From the NCBI RefSeq assembly GCF_022559625.1, contig NZ_CP042288.1, positions 1,388,409 to 1,452,408 of the forward strand: a stretch of 64,000 nt of DNA, in the 5' to 3' direction. A program made the translations under genes and the position numbers. Positions 43,923-63,932 of this stretch are shown piece after piece (positions within the stretch are counted from its first letter, which is position 1; each line of letters opens with the position of its first letter). This DNA comes from Aquisalinus flavus (lineage in GTDB: Bacteria > Pseudomonadota > Alphaproteobacteria > Caulobacterales > Parvularculaceae). Under the pieces are notes generated by a model. That model was not told the DNA's origin. It saw only the letters and a list, made by a program, of their open reading frames with translations, and did not search any database.

Positions 43923-44291
43923 TTACAGCACTTCCGGTGCCAGCGAGACGATCTTCATGTGCTTGGCAGCACGAAGCTCGCGCGTGACCGGCCCGAAAAT
44001 ACGGGTGCCGATCGGCTCCTTGTTGTTGTTGATCAGGACAGCCGCGTTGTTGTCGAACCGGATAACCGACCCGTCGCGACGCTTGATATCCTTGGCGGTG
44101 CGGACGACCACTGCCTTCATGACCTGGCCCTTCTTGACCCGGCCACGCGGCATGGCTTCCTTCACCGATACGACGATGATGTCGCCGACAGAGGCATATT
44201 TGCGCTTGGCACCGCCGAGCACCTTGATGCACTGGACGCGCTTGGCGCCAGAATTGTCAGCGACATCCAAATTTGTCTGCATCTGGATCAT
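43923..44291 (-). CDS. rplN: 50S ribosomal protein L14
   Basis: A protein of 122 residues starting [20 protein letters not shown]. It contains [18 protein letters not shown] and [24 protein letters not shown]-type C-terminus (ending in SLAPEVL). L14 forms an inter-subunit bridge. AAGGAGG precedes the ATG. A weak 5-bp hairpin with five T's (44306-44326) lies just upstream in the spacer to rpsQ. Confidence 0.98.
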   Translation of the reverse strand: MIQMQTNLDVADNSGAKRVQCIKVLGGAKRKYASVGDIIVVSVKEAMPRGRVKKGQVMKAVVVRTAKDIKRRDGSVIRFDNNAAVLINNNKEPIGTRIFGPVTRELRAAKHMKIVSLAPEVL

Positions 44292-44371
44292 GACGACCCT
44301 CCTTCAAAAACACTCTTACGGGAGTGCTGCAAATAACCTGTTACCAGTCCCGGTGATCGGTCCAGGGGCGA

Positions 44372-44614
44372 TCAGCCCTTGGAGCCTTCACCGACGACTT
44401 CCCAGCGCTTCAGTTTCGACTTCGGCGCGCATTCCTGGATGACCACGAGATCACCTTCTTTATACTGATTGCTCTCGTCATGGGCGTGGTAGCGCTTGGA
44501 ACGACGAACGATCTTCTTGAGCAGCGGGTGCTTGAAGGTCCGCTCGATATTCACGACTACGGTCTTGTCACCCTTGCTGCTCACGACAGCGCCCTGCATC
44601 ACTCGCTTCGGCAT
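44372..44614 (-). CDS. rpsQ: 30S ribosomal protein S17
   Basis: A protein of 80 residues of the OB-fold S17 family. It begins [20 protein letters not shown] and contains [20 protein letters not shown] and [20 protein letters not shown]17 binds the 5' domain of 16S rRNA. It follows rpmC after 19 bases. Confidence 0.98.
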   Translation of the reverse strand: MPKRVMQGAVVSSKGDKTVVVNIERTFKHPLLKKIVRRSKRYHAHDESNQYKEGDLVVIQECAPKSKLKRWEVVGEGSKG

Positions 44615-44633
44615 CTCTTAGTTCTCCTGTCCC

Positions 44634-44834
44634 TTACGCGCTGGCCTGATCGGCTTTTTGGCGCAGGATGGTTTTGACCCGCGCGATGTCCCTGCGGACC
44701 TCGCCGATGCGGGAAGTTTTTTCCAGCTGACCGGACGCTTTCTGGAAGCGCAGGTTGAACTGCTCTTTCTTCAGCTCAAGCAGTTTGGTCTTGAGCTCGT
44801 CTTCGGTCATATCGCGTACTTGTGCGGCTTCCAT
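44634..44834 (-). CDS. rpmC: 50S ribosomal protein L29
   Basis: A helical protein of 66 residues with [20 protein letters not shown] and [16 protein letters not shown], the L29 pattern. L29 lies at the tunnel exit next to L23, near the signal-recognition-particle and trigger-factor docking site. It lies nine bases after rplP. Confidence 0.97.
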   Translation of the reverse strand: MEAAQVRDMTEDELKTKLLELKKEQFNLRFQKASGQLEKTSRIGEVRRDIARVKTILRQKADQASA

Positions 44835-44843
44835 GATGAACTC

Positions 44844-45257
44844 CTATTCGCCAATGCGCTTGATGATGCGCGTCTTGATCGGCAGCTTCGCGGCGCCCAG
44901 CAGAAGCGCTTCACGCGCGACGTCTTCCGGCACGCCATCGATTTCGAACATCACGCGGCCAGGTTTCACCTTGGCGGCCCAGAACTCGACGGAGCCCTTG
45001 CCTTTACCCATGCGAACCTCGGTCGGCTTCTTCGTGACCGGCACATCCGGGAAGATGCGGATCCAGACGCGCCCGGCCCGTTTCATGTGGCGGGTAATGG
45101 CACGACGGGTCGCCTCGATCTGACGCGAGGTCACGCGCTCCGGCTGGAGAGCCTTCAGGCCAAACGAGCCGAATGCCAGTTCGGTACCGCCCTTGGCGTT
45201 ACCCTTGATCCGGCCCTTGTGCATCTTGCGGAACTTTGTCCGTTTCGGTTGCAGCAT
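44844..45257 (-). CDS. rplP: 50S ribosomal protein L16
   Basis: A protein of 137 residues starting [20 protein letters not shown]. It contains [20 protein letters not shown] and [21 protein letters not shown], standard L16. L16 contacts the A-site tRNA elbow. It lies 30 bases after rpsC. Confidence 0.98.
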   Translation of the reverse strand: MLQPKRTKFRKMHKGRIKGNAKGGTELAFGSFGLKALQPERVTSRQIEATRRAITRHMKRAGRVWIRIFPDVPVTKKPTEVRMGKGKGSVEFWAAKVKPGRVMFEIDGVPEDVAREALLLGAAKLPIKTRIIKRIGE

Positions 45258-45287
45258 TTCTTATTCTCCAAATCCTAACTGGCCTGG

Positions 45288-46040
45288 TTAACTTGCACTG
45301 GCCGGCGCAGGACGGTTACCCCGGGGGGCACGATCGCGATTGTCACGGCCACCACCCGGATTGCCACCGGTCTGGGAGTCGACGATGCGTTTTTCCTGGG
45401 CCATCGGGTCATGTTCCATGATCTCGCCTTTGAAGATCCAGACCTTGATGCCGATAGCGCCATAGGTTGTGCGGGCGGTGGCGACACCGTAATCGATGTC
45501 GGCGCGCAGCGTGTGAAGCGGCACGCGGCCCTCACGGTACCATTCCATCCGCGCAATCTCTGCACCGCCAAGACGGCCGGAGCAGTTGATGCGGATGCCG
45601 AGGCCACCCATGCGCATTGCCGTCTGCATCGCGCGTTTCATGGCACGACGGAAAGCAACGCGGCGTTCCAGCTGCTGGGCGATGTTCTCGGCGACCAGCG
45701 TGGCGTCGATTTCCGGCTTGCGGATCTCGATGATGTTCAGGACGGTCTCTGACGAAGACAGCTTGGCCACTTCCTGGCGCAGCTTCTCGATGTCAGCACC
45801 CTTCTTGCCGATGACGACACCCGGACGCGCCGTGTAGATCGTGATCCGGCATTTCTTGTGCGGACGCTCGATGACGATGCGCGAGACACCGGCAGCAGCC
45901 AGTTTCTTCTGCAGAAAATCGCGGATGCGCAGGTCTTCGTGCAGCAGGTCGCCATAGGCTTTCTTGTCCGCGTACCAGCGGGAATCCCACGTGCGGTTGA
46001 TGCCCAGACGCAGACCGATCGGGTTTACCTTCTGACCCAT
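45288..46040 (-). CDS. rpsC: 30S ribosomal protein S3
   Basis: A protein of 250 residues. It begins [20 protein letters not shown], has the KH RNA-binding domain with [14 protein letters not shown], and the C-terminal domain with [17 protein letters not shown]. About 30 residues rich in Gly, Arg, Asp and Ala are added at the end. S3 helps form the mRNA entry channel helicase. It shares one base with the rplV stop codon. Confidence 0.98.
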   Translation of the reverse strand: MGQKVNPIGLRLGINRTWDSRWYADKKAYGDLLHEDLRIRDFLQKKLAAAGVSRIVIERPHKKCRITIYTARPGVVIGKKGADIEKLRQEVAKLSSSETVLNIIEIRKPEIDATLVAENIAQQLERRVAFRRAMKRAMQTAMRMGGLGIRINCSGRLGGAEIARMEWYREGRVPLHTLRADIDYGVATARTTYGAIGIKVWIFKGEIMEHDPMAQEKRIVDSQTGGNPGGGRDNRDRAPRGNRPAPASAS

Positions 46041-46420
46041 TATACGGCCTCCTCAACTTCTTTGACGATAATCGTCAGTTCCGAAAACGGCTTCTGGATC
46101 CGGCCGACGCGACCACGCGCACGGGCTTTCCAGCGCTTCATGACAAGGTTCTTGCCGACGAAGGCCTGGTCGACAACCAGCGAGTCGATATCGAGATCGT
46201 GGTTGTTTTCGGCGTTCGCGATGGCGCTTTCCAGAACCTTCTTCACGTCGATCGCAATGCGCTTGCGCGAGAATTCGAGCTCGGCCAGCGCCTTTTCGAC
46301 CTTCTTGCCGCGGATCAGCTGAGCGACGAGGTTCAGCTTCTGCGGGCTGACGCGCATCATACGAGCCTTGGCCATGGCCTGGTTGTCGTCGATGCGACGG
46401 GGATTTTGTTCCTGTCCCAT
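46040..46420 (-). CDS. rplV: 50S ribosomal protein L22
   Basis: A protein of 126 residues. Family segments are [37 protein letters not shown] and [10 protein letters not shown]. The extended hairpin that lines the exit tunnel ([12 protein letters not shown]) looks normal, with no sign of macrolide-resistance changes. It lies eight bases after rpsS. Confidence 0.98.
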   Translation of the reverse strand: MGQEQNPRRIDDNQAMAKARMMRVSPQKLNLVAQLIRGKKVEKALAELEFSRKRIAIDVKKVLESAIANAENNHDLDIDSLVVDQAFVGKNLVMKRWKARARGRVGRIQKPFSELTIIVKEVEEAV

Positions 46421-46428
46421 GATTGCCT

Positions 46429-46707
46429 CTACTTCCGCTTCGCTTTCTTGTCCGCCCCGTGACCGTAATAGGTGCGGGTCGGCGAGAATTCGCCCAGCTT
46501 GTGACCGACCATGTCTTCAGTGACATGGACCGGGATGAATTTGTGGCCGTTATAGACGTTGAACGTCAGCCCGATAAATTGGGGCAGGATCGTCGAACGA
46601 CGCGACCAGGTCTTGATGCCGCCTTTGTGGCTGCCGGCCGAGGATTCCTCGGCCTTTTTCAAGAGATAACGGTCTACAAACGGACCTTTCCAGACTGCAC
46701 GTGCCAT
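46429..46707 (-). CDS. rpsS: 30S ribosomal protein S19
   Basis: A protein of 92 residues: [20 protein letters not shown] at the N-terminus, then [20 protein letters not shown] and [20 protein letters not shown]19 is on the small-subunit head and contacts 23S rRNA. It lies 11 bases after rplB. Confidence 0.98.
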   Translation of the reverse strand: MARAVWKGPFVDRYLLKKAEESSAGSHKGGIKTWSRRSTILPQFIGLTFNVYNGHKFIPVHVTEDMVGHKLGEFSPTRTYYGHGADKKAKRK

Positions 46708-46718
46708 AATTTTATCTC

Positions 46719-47558
46719 CTACCGGCCCTTCTTGCGTGCGTGACGCGAGCGGATAATCAACCGGTCGGTCGCTTTATTGTTGCGGGTCCTCTTGCCCTTG
46801 GTCGGCTTGCCCCATGGCGTGACCGGGTGACGGCCACCGGAGGTGCGGCCCTCACCACCACCATGCGGGTGGTCGATCGGGTTCATGGCGACACCGCGAA
46901 CGGACGGGCGCTTGCCCATGTGGCGCTTGCGGCCGGCCTTGCCGAGGCTGGTGTTCGAGTGGTCCGGGTTGGACACGGCACCGATGGTTGCCATGCACTC
47001 CCCCGAGACGAGACGGACTTCGCCGGACTGCAGGCGCATCTGCGCATAGCCGGCGTCGCGACCGACGATCTGGGCATAGGTACCGGCGGAACGGGCCATC
47101 TGGCCGCCCTTGCCGGGCTTCAGCTCGACATTGTGGACGATCGTGCCGACCGGGATGCGCTTCAGCGGCATCGCATTGCCCGGCTTGACGTCGACCTGGG
47201 CACCGGAAACGATCTTGTCACCGACGGCCAGGCGCTGCGGCGCCAGGATGTACGAAATCTCGCCATCTTCATATTTCACCAGCGCAATGAAGGCCGTGCG
47301 GTTCGGATCGTATTCCAGACGCTCGACCGTCGCCTCGACATCGTATTTGGCACGGCGGAAGTCGACCTTGCGGTACAGCTTCTTCGCACCGCCGCCCTGA
47401 CGGCGTGCCGTGATGCGGCCGGTATTGTTGCGACCGCCCTTGTTGGTCATGCCCTCGACCAGCTTCTTCTCCGGACGCCCTTTCCAGAGGTCCGAATGAT
47501 CCACCAGCACCAGTGTGCGGCGGCCCGGCGAGGTCGGATTGAATGTCTTCAAAGCCAT
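46719..47558 (-). CDS. rplB: 50S ribosomal protein L2
   Basis: A protein of 279 residues. It has the [20 protein letters not shown] segment, the SH3-like and OB domains, and the conserved [20 protein letters not shown] with the histidine near the peptidyl-transferase centre. L2 is needed for subunit joining and peptide-bond formation. It lies 21 bases after rplW. Confidence 0.98.
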   Translation of the reverse strand: MALKTFNPTSPGRRTLVLVDHSDLWKGRPEKKLVEGMTNKGGRNNTGRITARRQGGGAKKLYRKVDFRRAKYDVEATVERLEYDPNRTAFIALVKYEDGEISYILAPQRLAVGDKIVSGAQVDVKPGNAMPLKRIPVGTIVHNVELKPGKGGQMARSAGTYAQIVGRDAGYAQMRLQSGEVRLVSGECMATIGAVSNPDHSNTSLGKAGRKRHMGKRPSVRGVAMNPIDHPHGGGEGRTSGGRHPVTPWGKPTKGKRTRNNKATDRLIIRSRHARKKGR

Positions 47559-47579
47559 TTTCTCAGATCCTGGTTCGCG

Positions 47580-47879
47580 TTAAAGGCCGGTCGTGATGTC
47601 GATGGAATGGCCTTCCTCGAGCGTCACAATCGCCTTCTTCACATCGGAGCGGGTATACGGACGACCGCGGAACCGCTTGTTCTTGCCCTTGGTGCGCAGG
47701 GTATTGACGGACTTGACCTTCACCTTGAACAGGCTCTCGACCGCTTCTGCGATCTGCGGCTTGGTCGCGTTCAGCGCTACCTTGAAGACAACCTGGTTGT
47801 TCTCCGACGCGATCGTGGATTTCTCCGTGATCAGCGGGGAGACAATAGTGTCGTAGTGTACTTCTTTAATATCGCTCAT
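47580..47879 (-). CDS. rplW: 50S ribosomal protein L23
   Basis: A protein of 99 residues with [39 protein letters not shown], and the loop [21 protein letters not shown]23 is the docking site for trigger factor and the signal recognition particle. Its ATG overlaps the rplD stop codon (ATGA). Confidence 0.98.
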   Translation of the reverse strand: MSDIKEVHYDTIVSPLITEKSTIASENNQVVFKVALNATKPQIAEAVESLFKVKVKSVNTLRTKGKNKRFRGRPYTRSDVKKAIVTLEEGHSIDITTGL

Positions 47880-48523
47880 TGCTCGTCACCCTTTTTCGGG
47901 GCCTCACTCTTGAGGCGGGCTTCAAGCCCTTCCACGGCGGACTTGGTCAGAACCAGCTTCGACCGGCGCAGGATATCGTAGACGTTCGCGCCCATAACCG
48001 GCAGGACATCGACACCCGGCACGTTGCGGGCCGCCCGGCGGAAGTTCTCGTCGATCTCTGTATCGACGATCAGCGCATCGGTCAGGCCCAGCTTGGCAAA
48101 GGTCGAAACCAGTGCCTTCGTCTTGGCTTCTTCCAGCTTGGCATCGTCGATGATGATCAGCTCGGAAGCACCATGCTTGGCCGACAGCGCGTGGCGCAGG
48201 GCCAGCTTGCGGACCTTTTTCGGCAGGTCGATCGCATGGCTGCGCACGCGCGGACCATGAGCAACGCCGCCGCCAACGAAGAGCGGAGCCTTGCGGTTAC
48301 CGTGACGGGCGCCGCCGGAGCCTTTCTGACGCACGAATTTCTTCGACGTCCCGGCGACTTCGCCGCGCTCCTTGGTCTTGTGCGTGCCCTGCTGGCGCTT
48401 GGCCAGCTGCCAGATCACACAGCGGTGAAGAATGTCCTTGCGTGGCTCAAGACCGAAGATCGCTTCGTCGAGATCGACGGAGCCGGCCTTTTCGTTAGCA
48501 AGAGTGACGACATCGATTTTCAT
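47876..48523 (-). CDS. rplD: 50S ribosomal protein L4
   Basis: A protein of 215 residues. The loop that reaches into the exit tunnel ([20 protein letters not shown]) and [20 protein letters not shown] identify L4. In E. coli L4 also represses the S10 operon; no leader of that type is visible here. It shares one base with the rplC stop codon. Confidence 0.98.
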   Translation of the reverse strand: MKIDVVTLANEKAGSVDLDEAIFGLEPRKDILHRCVIWQLAKRQQGTHKTKERGEVAGTSKKFVRQKGSGGARHGNRKAPLFVGGGVAHGPRVRSHAIDLPKKVRKLALRHALSAKHGASELIIIDDAKLEEAKTKALVSTFAKLGLTDALIVDTEIDENFRRAARNVPGVDVLPVMGANVYDILRRSKLVLTKSAVEGLEARLKSEAPKKGDEQ

Positions 48524-49329
48524 TACGCGTCTCCCTTGGAGTCGCCAGCATCCTGGGACCCGTCAGCGGCCTGAGCGTCGGCTGCGGTTGCCTCGGCCTC
48601 AGTCGCGGTGTTTTCTGCTTCGACCGGGACTTCTTCCTCGGCCTTGGGCTGCTCGGCGCTGCGCAGACCGGCAGGCAGCGGAGCCTCTTCCGGACGAGCG
48701 CGCTTGACAGCATCATTGATCAGGACCCAGCCGCCCCTGGAGCCCGGCACCGCGCCCTTGATCAGGACGAGGTTGCGGTCCGTATCGATACGGACGACTT
48801 CCAGGTTCTGGGTGGTGACGCGAACGTCGCCCATGTGGCCGGCCATTCTCTTGCCCTTGAAGACCTTGCCTGGATCCTGGCACTGGCCGGTGGAACCATG
48901 CGCACGGTGGGAGATGGACACACCGTGAGAGGCACGAAGACCACCGAAATTGTGGCGCTTCATACTGCCGGCGAAGCCTTTACCGATGGAGGTGCCGGTG
49001 ACATCGACCTTCTGGCCCGGAACGTAATGTTCCGCAGACAGCTCGGCACCGATCTCGACCAGGAACTCCGACGTTACGCGGAACTCGGCCAGCTTGCGCT
49101 TGGGCTCGACATTGGCTTTGCCAAAGTGGCCGCGCATCGCCTTGTTGGTGCGCGAGACCTTGGCCTTGCCAGCGCCCAGCTGCAGAGCAGTGTAACCGTT
49201 CGTCTCTTCCGTACGCTGAGACACGACCTGGCAGCCGTCAATTTGCATGACGGTGACAGGGACATGGGTGCCGTCTTCGCGGTAGACCCGTGTCATGCCC
49301 AGTTTTTTTGCAATCACGCCCGTGCGCAT
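48523..49329 (-). CDS. rplC: 50S ribosomal protein L3 with acidic C-terminal extension
   Basis: A protein of 268 residues. The normal L3 part has [20 protein letters not shown] at the start, the [20 protein letters not shown] loop near the peptidyl-transferase centre, and [12 protein letters not shown] near its end. About 55 further residues follow, very rich in Glu, Ala and Asp, which makes the protein clearly longer than the roughly 210 residues of enteric L3. The ATG at 49329 has AAGGAG at eight bases; an in-frame TTG six bases upstream is less likely. Confidence 0.97.
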   Translation of the reverse strand: MRTGVIAKKLGMTRVYREDGTHVPVTVMQIDGCQVVSQRTEETNGYTALQLGAGKAKVSRTNKAMRGHFGKANVEPKRKLAEFRVTSEFLVEIGAELSAEHYVPGQKVDVTGTSIGKGFAGSMKRHNFGGLRASHGVSISHRAHGSTGQCQDPGKVFKGKRMAGHMGDVRVTTQNLEVVRIDTDRNLVLIKGAVPGSRGGWVLINDAVKRARPEEAPLPAGLRSAEQPKAEEEVPVEAENTATEAEATAADAQAADGSQDAGDSKGDA

Positions 49330-49341
49330 CGTCAAGTCTCC

Positions 49342-49653
49342 TTACGCACCCAGTTTGATTTCAACGTCGACGCCAGCGGACAGATCGAGCTTCATCAGCG
49401 CGTCAATCGTCTGCGGGGTCGGCTCGAGAATGTCGAGCATGCGCTTGTGCGTGCGCATCTCGAATTGCTCGCGCGATTTCTTGTTTACGTGCGGCGAGCG
49501 CAACACGGTATACTTGTCGATGTGCGTCGGCAGCGGAATCGGCCCGCGCACCTGAGCACCCGTGCGCTTGGCGGTGTTGACAATCTCAACCGCGGACGCA
49601 TCGAGAACCCGATGATCGAACGCCTTCAGCCGTATACGAATATTCTGTTGCAT
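49342..49653 (-). CDS. rpsJ: 30S ribosomal protein S10
   Basis: A protein of 103 residues: [20 protein letters not shown], then [20 protein letters not shown] and [21 protein letters not shown]10 is on the small-subunit head and in many bacteria also joins the NusB antitermination complex. It is the first gene of the S10 series, 74 bases after tuf, with a terminator hairpin in the spacer. Confidence 0.98.
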   Translation of the reverse strand: MQQNIRIRLKAFDHRVLDASAVEIVNTAKRTGAQVRGPIPLPTHIDKYTVLRSPHVNKKSREQFEMRTHKRMLDILEPTPQTIDALMKLDLSAGVDVEIKLGA

Positions 49654-49675
49654 GTCGCTATACTTCTTTTTGAGT

Positions 49676-49712
49676 CAAAAAGGCAGGCCGCAAAATCTGC
49701 TCACGGCCTGCC
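49676..49712 (-). terminator. terminator hairpin between tuf and rpsJ
   Basis: A perfect 9-bp stem (GGCAGGCCG 49682-49690 with CGGCCTGCC 49704-49712) has a 13-base loop. On the minus strand it is followed by TTTTTGA. It lies 15 bases after the tuf stop codon and divides the str operon from the S10 operon, probably with read-through. Confidence 0.75.
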
Positions 49713-49727
49713 CGCTAATGGTTATTG

Positions 49728-50903
<1,176 letters not shown>

Positions 50904-50994
50904 GTCTTATTCTCCGTAAACTGTCGACTGACCTGTTAAACCAATTTCTTCTGTATGCGGCCGGCTCCGCTCAGCAAAGCCGGCTCACGAAACA

Positions 50995-53088
50995 CTAACC
51001 CGCAAGCTTCGCCCGGACCTCGTCCGCCACTGCCTGGGGGACGCGCTCATAATGGTCGAACTGCATCGTATACTGGGCGCGGCCTTGAGTGGACGAGCGC
51101 AGTGCGTTGACGTAGCCGAACATGTTGGCGAGAGGCACCATGGCATTGACCACGTTGGCGTTGCCACGCATTTCCTGCCCCTGGACCTGACCACGGCGGG
51201 AATTGAGATCGCCGATAACCGTGCCGGTATAGTCTTCCGGGGTTACGACTTCAACCTTCATGATCGGCTCCAGCAGGGCCAGGCCAAGCTCGCTCTTGTG
51301 CTCGCGAAGTGATGCGCGCGCAGCGATCTCGAAGGCCAGGACCGAGGAGTCGACGTCATGATAGGCACCGTCATAAAGCTCGACCTCGAAGTCGAGGATC
51401 GGGAAGCCGACGAGAAGGCCAGCTTCCTGTACGGATTTGAGACCCTTCTCGACACCCGGAATGTATTCCTTCGGGATCGAACCGCCAACGATGGAGTTCG
51501 AGAACACGAAACCCGTGCCCGGCTCGCCCGGCTTGACCTTCAGTTTCACGCGCGCGAACTGGCCGGAACCGCCGGACTGTTTCTTGTGCGTGTAGTCGAT
51601 ATCGGCGTTCTTCGTGATCGTCTCGCGATAGGCAACCTCAGGCTGACCGACATTGGCCTCGACCTTGAACTCGCGGCGCATACGATCGACGAGGATGTCG
51701 AGGTGAAGCTCGCCCATGCCGGCAATGATGGTCTGGCCGCTTTCCTCATCCGTGCGAACGCGGAACGAGGGGTCCTCAGCAGCAAGACGATTGAGGGCAA
51801 TGCCCATCTTCTCCTGGTCGGCCTTGGTCTTGGGCTCGACAGCGAGCGAGATGACCGGCTCCGGGAACTCCATGCGCTCGAGAACGACTGGCTTGAGCGG
51901 ATCGCACAGCGTATCACCCGTCGTGGTGTCTTTCAGGCCTGCAATGGCGACGATGTCACCAGCATAGGCATTCTTGATCTCTTCCTGGGTGTTGGAGTGC
52001 ATCAGCAGCATGCGGCCAACGCGCTCTTTCTTGCCCTTTACGGTATTGAGAACCGAAATGCCCTGCTCCAGGTGACCGGAATAGATGCGGCAGAAGGTCA
52101 GCGTGCCGACGAACGGGTCGTTCATGATCTTGAACGCCAGCATCGACAGCGGCTCATTGTCGGAAGAAATACGCTTTACTTCGGTGTCCGTGTCCGGCAG
52201 CACGCCGCGGATCGAGGGAACCTCGGTCGGGCTCGGCAGGAAATCGACAACAGCATCGAGCAGCGGCTGGACGCCCTTGTTCTTGAACGCCGTGCCGCAA
52301 AGTACCGGGTGGAATTCCACGTTGATCGTGCCCTTGCGGATCAGCTCACGGATCTTGTCATTGGAGGGCATCACGCCTTCCAGATAGGCTTCCATGGCCT
52401 CTTCCTCGAGATCCACAACCGTCTCGATCATCTTCTCGCGATATTCCTCGGCCTTTTCTTTCATATCGGCCGGAATTTCGACACGGTCGAACGAAGCGCC
52501 CAGGCTCTCGTCATTCCAGATGATGGCATCCATCTCGATCAGGTCGACAACGCCAACGAAATCGCTTTCCATGCCGATCGGCAGCTGGAGGATAACCGTC
52601 TTGGCGGCGAGGCGCTCGTGAATGGATTCCACCGAGGCGTAGAAGTCGGCACCGATCTTGTCCATCTTGTTGATGAAGAACATGCGCGGCACGTGATATT
52701 TGTCGCCCTGGCGCCAGACAGTCTCGGTTTGCGGCTCGACACCGGCATTACCGTCGAGCAGAGCGACAGCGCCGTCGAGCACGCGCAGGGAACGCTCGAC
52801 CTCGATGGTGAAGTCGACGTGACCCGGCGTGTCGATGATGTTCAGCCGGCGTTTCTTGCCATCGCGGCCCGGCCAGAAAGTGGTCGTCGCAGCGGAGGTG
52901 ATGGTGATGCCACGCTCCTGCTCCTGCTCCATCCAGTCCATGGTCGCAGCGCCGTCGTGGACTTCACCGATCTTGTAGCTCTTACCGGTATAGTAAAGGA
53001 TACGCTCGGTTGTCGTCGTCTTCCCGGCATCGATGTGCGCCATGATGCCGAAGTTACGGTAGTCTTCAATCGGATAATCGCGGGACAT
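50995..53088 (-). CDS. fusA: elongation factor G
   Basis: A translocation GTPase of 697 residues. G1 is [16 protein letters not shown]3 is [15 protein letters not shown]4 is [10 protein letters not shown]. Domain IV has the tip region near [14 protein letters not shown], and domain V follows. The spacer to tuf contains a GCCGGC/GCCGGC hairpin of unclear meaning. It lies 28 bases after rpsG. Confidence 0.98.
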   Translation of the reverse strand: MSRDYPIEDYRNFGIMAHIDAGKTTTTERILYYTGKSYKIGEVHDGAATMDWMEQEQERGITITSAATTTFWPGRDGKKRRLNIIDTPGHVDFTIEVERSLRVLDGAVALLDGNAGVEPQTETVWRQGDKYHVPRMFFINKMDKIGADFYASVESIHERLAAKTVILQLPIGMESDFVGVVDLIEMDAIIWNDESLGASFDRVEIPADMKEKAEEYREKMIETVVDLEEEAMEAYLEGVMPSNDKIRELIRKGTINVEFHPVLCGTAFKNKGVQPLLDAVVDFLPSPTEVPSIRGVLPDTDTEVKRISSDNEPLSMLAFKIMNDPFVGTLTFCRIYSGHLEQGISVLNTVKGKKERVGRMLLMHSNTQEEIKNAYAGDIVAIAGLKDTTTGDTLCDPLKPVVLERMEFPEPVISLAVEPKTKADQEKMGIALNRLAAEDPSFRVRTDEESGQTIIAGMGELHLDILVDRMRREFKVEANVGQPEVAYRETITKNADIDYTHKKQSGGSGQFARVKLKVKPGEPGTGFVFSNSIVGGSIPKEYIPGVEKGLKSVQEAGLLVGFPILDFEVELYDGAYHDVDSSVLAFEIAARASLREHKSELGLALLEPIMKVEVVTPEDYTGTVIGDLNSRRGQVQGQEMRGNANVVNAMVPLANMFGYVNALRSSTQGRAQYTMQFDHYERVPQAVADEVRAKLAG

Positions 53089-53116
53089 TGGAATAATACC
53101 TTAAAACTTGCTCGGT

Positions 53117-53593
<477 letters not shown>

Positions 53594-53599
53594 CTATCC

Positions 53600-53971
53600 T
53601 TACTTCGGACGCTTCGCGCCGTATTTCGAACGGCGCTGCTTACGGTCTTTCACGCCCTGGGTATCCAGAACGCCGCGGATGATGTGATAGCGCACGCCCG
53701 GCAAGTCCTTCACACGGCCGCCACGGATCATGACGACAGAGTGTTCCTGCAGGTTATGGCCTTCACCCGGGATGTAGCCGATGACTTCGTAGCCATTGGT
53801 CAGGCGGATCTTGGCAACTTTCCGAAGGGCCGAGTTCGGCTTCTTCGGCGTCGTTGTGTAGACGCGCGTGCAAACGCCACGCTTCTGCGGGTTGCCCTCC
53901 ATGGCGGGCACCTTGTTGATTTTCCGCTTCGGCTGACGCGGCTTGCGGATAAGCTGTTGGATCGTCGGCAT
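53600..53971 (-). CDS. rpsL: 30S ribosomal protein S12
   Basis: A protein of 123 residues at the decoding centre. [20 protein letters not shown] and [17 protein letters not shown] show lysines at both streptomycin-related positions, as in sensitive wild-type sequences. The ATG at 53971 ([12 protein letters not shown]) has AGAGGA upstream; the longer frame upstream is not family-like. It is the first gene of the str operon. Confidence 0.98.
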   Translation of the reverse strand: MPTIQQLIRKPRQPKRKINKVPAMEGNPQKRGVCTRVYTTTPKKPNSALRKVAKIRLTNGYEVIGYIPGEGHNLQEHSVVMIRGGRVKDLPGVRYHIIRGVLDTQGVKDRKQRRSKYGAKRPK

Positions 53972-54328
53972 TAAAGGTCCTCTTGGATCCCGGTTAAATC
54001 TCAAAATCGGTGCTGAACAAACCGAATAAGTTTCAGCACCTCAAACAGGCGCAGCTCCATAACGGAACCGCGCCATACTTACAAGGCGCAAATACAAATA
54101 TGTTCGGCGTGCTTGGGAGCGTTTCAGAAACGTCTGACGGCCACCCTTCCAGCGTGGCGCGGAACCTATAAACACTATGGCTCCGGGTCAAGGTCTTTTG
54201 TTAGGAAAATTCGCATTTCACGGAGCACCCCTGATCCGGGGGAGCGGCAGGCCAGTTCCTGACAGGAATTGCTGGTAAACAGGCTCTTTTCGGCAGATTG
54301 TGTCAGCCGGCTGCGTCCGACCAGTATG
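53972..54328 (-). promoter_or_regulatory. str operon leader and upstream gene-free region
   Basis: These 357 bases hold no gene. On the minus strand a possible promoter is TTGTAA (54079-54084) and TTATGG (54057-54062), 16 bases apart. Downstream, in the presumed leader, GTGCTGAA pairs with TTCAGCAC (54010-54039). Upstream lie short palindromes: CGTTTCAGAAACG (54120-54132), a CCCC/GGGG hairpin near 54224-54244, and TTCCTGACAGGAA (54256-54268). Their roles are unknown. Confidence 0.4.
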
Positions 54329-55384
54329 TCAGCCGCGGCGGCGGCGCGCAAGGGCGTGGGCAATTCCCGCCAGAAGAACGGGTTTCTGCACAGGTTTCAC
54401 CAGGTGATCGTCCATTCCCGCCGCCAGCGACGCGCGGCGATTCTCTTCATTGCCGAGCGCCGTGACGGCGATGATCGGGCGCGGTGCGATACCGGCCTGT
54501 TTTTCTGCCGCGCGAATCAGGGCAGCGGCCTCGTGGCCGTCCATTTCAGGCATCTCGATATCGAGCAGCACGATATCCGGCGGCGCGCCCTCCTCCACCA
54601 TGCGGGTGAAGGTTCTGACCGCCTCGGCGCCATCCTCGGTCATCACAAGGTTGAAGCGCGGATCGCCGAGCATGCTGGACATGACCATCATGTTCACCGA
54701 GCTGTCCTCGGCGATCAGGACGGTCGTCACGTCCGCCCCTGCAGGCGCCGCCGCACGGCGCTGTTCCATCTCTTCCCTGACAGCGGCAACCGCCCTCGCC
54801 TGCGACATCTCCCAGCGGCCTGCAAGCCAGCTCAGCAACACGGTGAAGACCGACATCGCGAGAAGGATTTCGAGTTCGCCCAGCGGCGTGATGAAGCGCG
54901 ACGACGATGCCCAGTAATAACTCGTGGTAAACGTGCCGCCGGCAATCAGCCCGGCAAGGTCCATGGCGAGGCGCGCACCGACGGCGACACCGCCGGTGAA
55001 CATCACCAGCCGCGGGTCCGTATGGAAGCCGTAGAGCACCAGGAGCGCGAACAGGAACATGAAGGTCGGCGCGCCCGTCGCCGCAGAGACGAGCCCGCCA
55101 TAGAGAATGGCGATCGACCATATGAGAAAGGAGAACAGGAGCACGCTCAAGCCGGCAAAGGCCCACACTTCGGCCCGCGCGACCGGTGTCCTGATATATT
55201 GAGCGATGGCGCAGAGCAGGAACAGGACGATGGCGGCTGAGCCTGCGCTGACAACGGGCAGGCCGGCGCCGAGAACCAGTCCGGCGCCATAGCCGATCAG
55301 CAGCAGCGCACCAAAGGCGATCTGCACGACGGCAATACGTCTTGAGACGTCCGGTTCGTAATGGTGCAAGCCCGGCTTAACCAT
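54329..55384 (-). CDS. membrane-bound response regulator (TM-REC)
   Basis: A protein of 351 residues. About six hydrophobic segments fill residues 18-190, then a short charged helix (SQARAVAAVREEMEQRR), and from about residue 219 a receiver domain with the acidic pocket EDSS (226-229), phospho-acceptor Asp275 (VLLDIEMP), Thr308 and Lys330. No histidine kinase, ATPase, GGDEF or DNA-binding domain is present, so it is a receiver tethered to the membrane. Its partner is unknown. The ATG at 55384 has GGAGAGGG upstream and is preferred over one 33 bases earlier. It sits between rpoC and rpsL, after the rpoC terminator. Confidence 0.85.
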   Translation of the reverse strand: MVKPGLHHYEPDVSRRIAVVQIAFGALLLIGYGAGLVLGAGLPVVSAGSAAIVLFLLCAIAQYIRTPVARAEVWAFAGLSVLLFSFLIWSIAILYGGLVSAATGAPTFMFLFALLVLYGFHTDPRLVMFTGGVAVGARLAMDLAGLIAGGTFTTSYYWASSSRFITPLGELEILLAMSVFTVLLSWLAGRWEMSQARAVAAVREEMEQRRAAAPAGADVTTVLIAEDSSVNMMVMSSMLGDPRFNLVMTEDGAEAVRTFTRMVEEGAPPDIVLLDIEMPEMDGHEAAALIRAAEKQAGIAPRPIIAVTALGNEENRRASLAAGMDDHLVKPVQKPVLLAGIAHALARRRRG

Positions 55385-55454
55385 AATCCCTCTCCGGAAG
55401 AACGGCATAAGCTGCACTCGTTAACAACCTCTGAAGCGATAGGACCAATCGGTA

Positions 55455-55480
55455 AAAAGCCGCCCCGAAGGGCGGCTTTT
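55455..55480 (-). terminator. rho-independent terminator of rpoBC
   Basis: A perfect 11-bp stem (55455-55465 with 55470-55480) closes a CGAA tetraloop. Read on the minus strand, the stem ends in a T-run. It lies 20 bases after the rpoC stop codon. Confidence 0.92.
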
Positions 55481-55500
55481 CCGTTGTTTCACGAGCTTAC

Positions 55501-59745
<4,245 letters not shown>

Positions 59746-59790
59746 AAAGCGTCTCCTTAAGACGGGTGCTGAATACTCAGCAAAAACACT

Positions 59791-59849
59791 TATTTAAAAA
59801 TGCCTTCCTCCGGGGAAGGCCGACGGCCGGGAGCCAAATGCTCCCGGCC
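59791..59849 (-). terminator. tandem hairpins with T-tract between rpoB and rpoC
   Basis: On the minus strand, first a perfect 10-bp stem (59825-59834 with 59840-59849), then a 7-bp stem (59802-59808 with 59814-59820) followed by ATTTTTAAAT. The second looks like an intrinsic terminator or attenuator, yet rpoC must be transcribed through it. Confidence 0.6.
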
Positions 59850-59855
59850 CTGCCA

Positions 59856-63932
<4,077 letters not shown>

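Noticed and set aside
44306-44326. Terminator between rpsQ and rplN
   Set aside because: The stem has only five pairs; too weak to call, although five T's follow.
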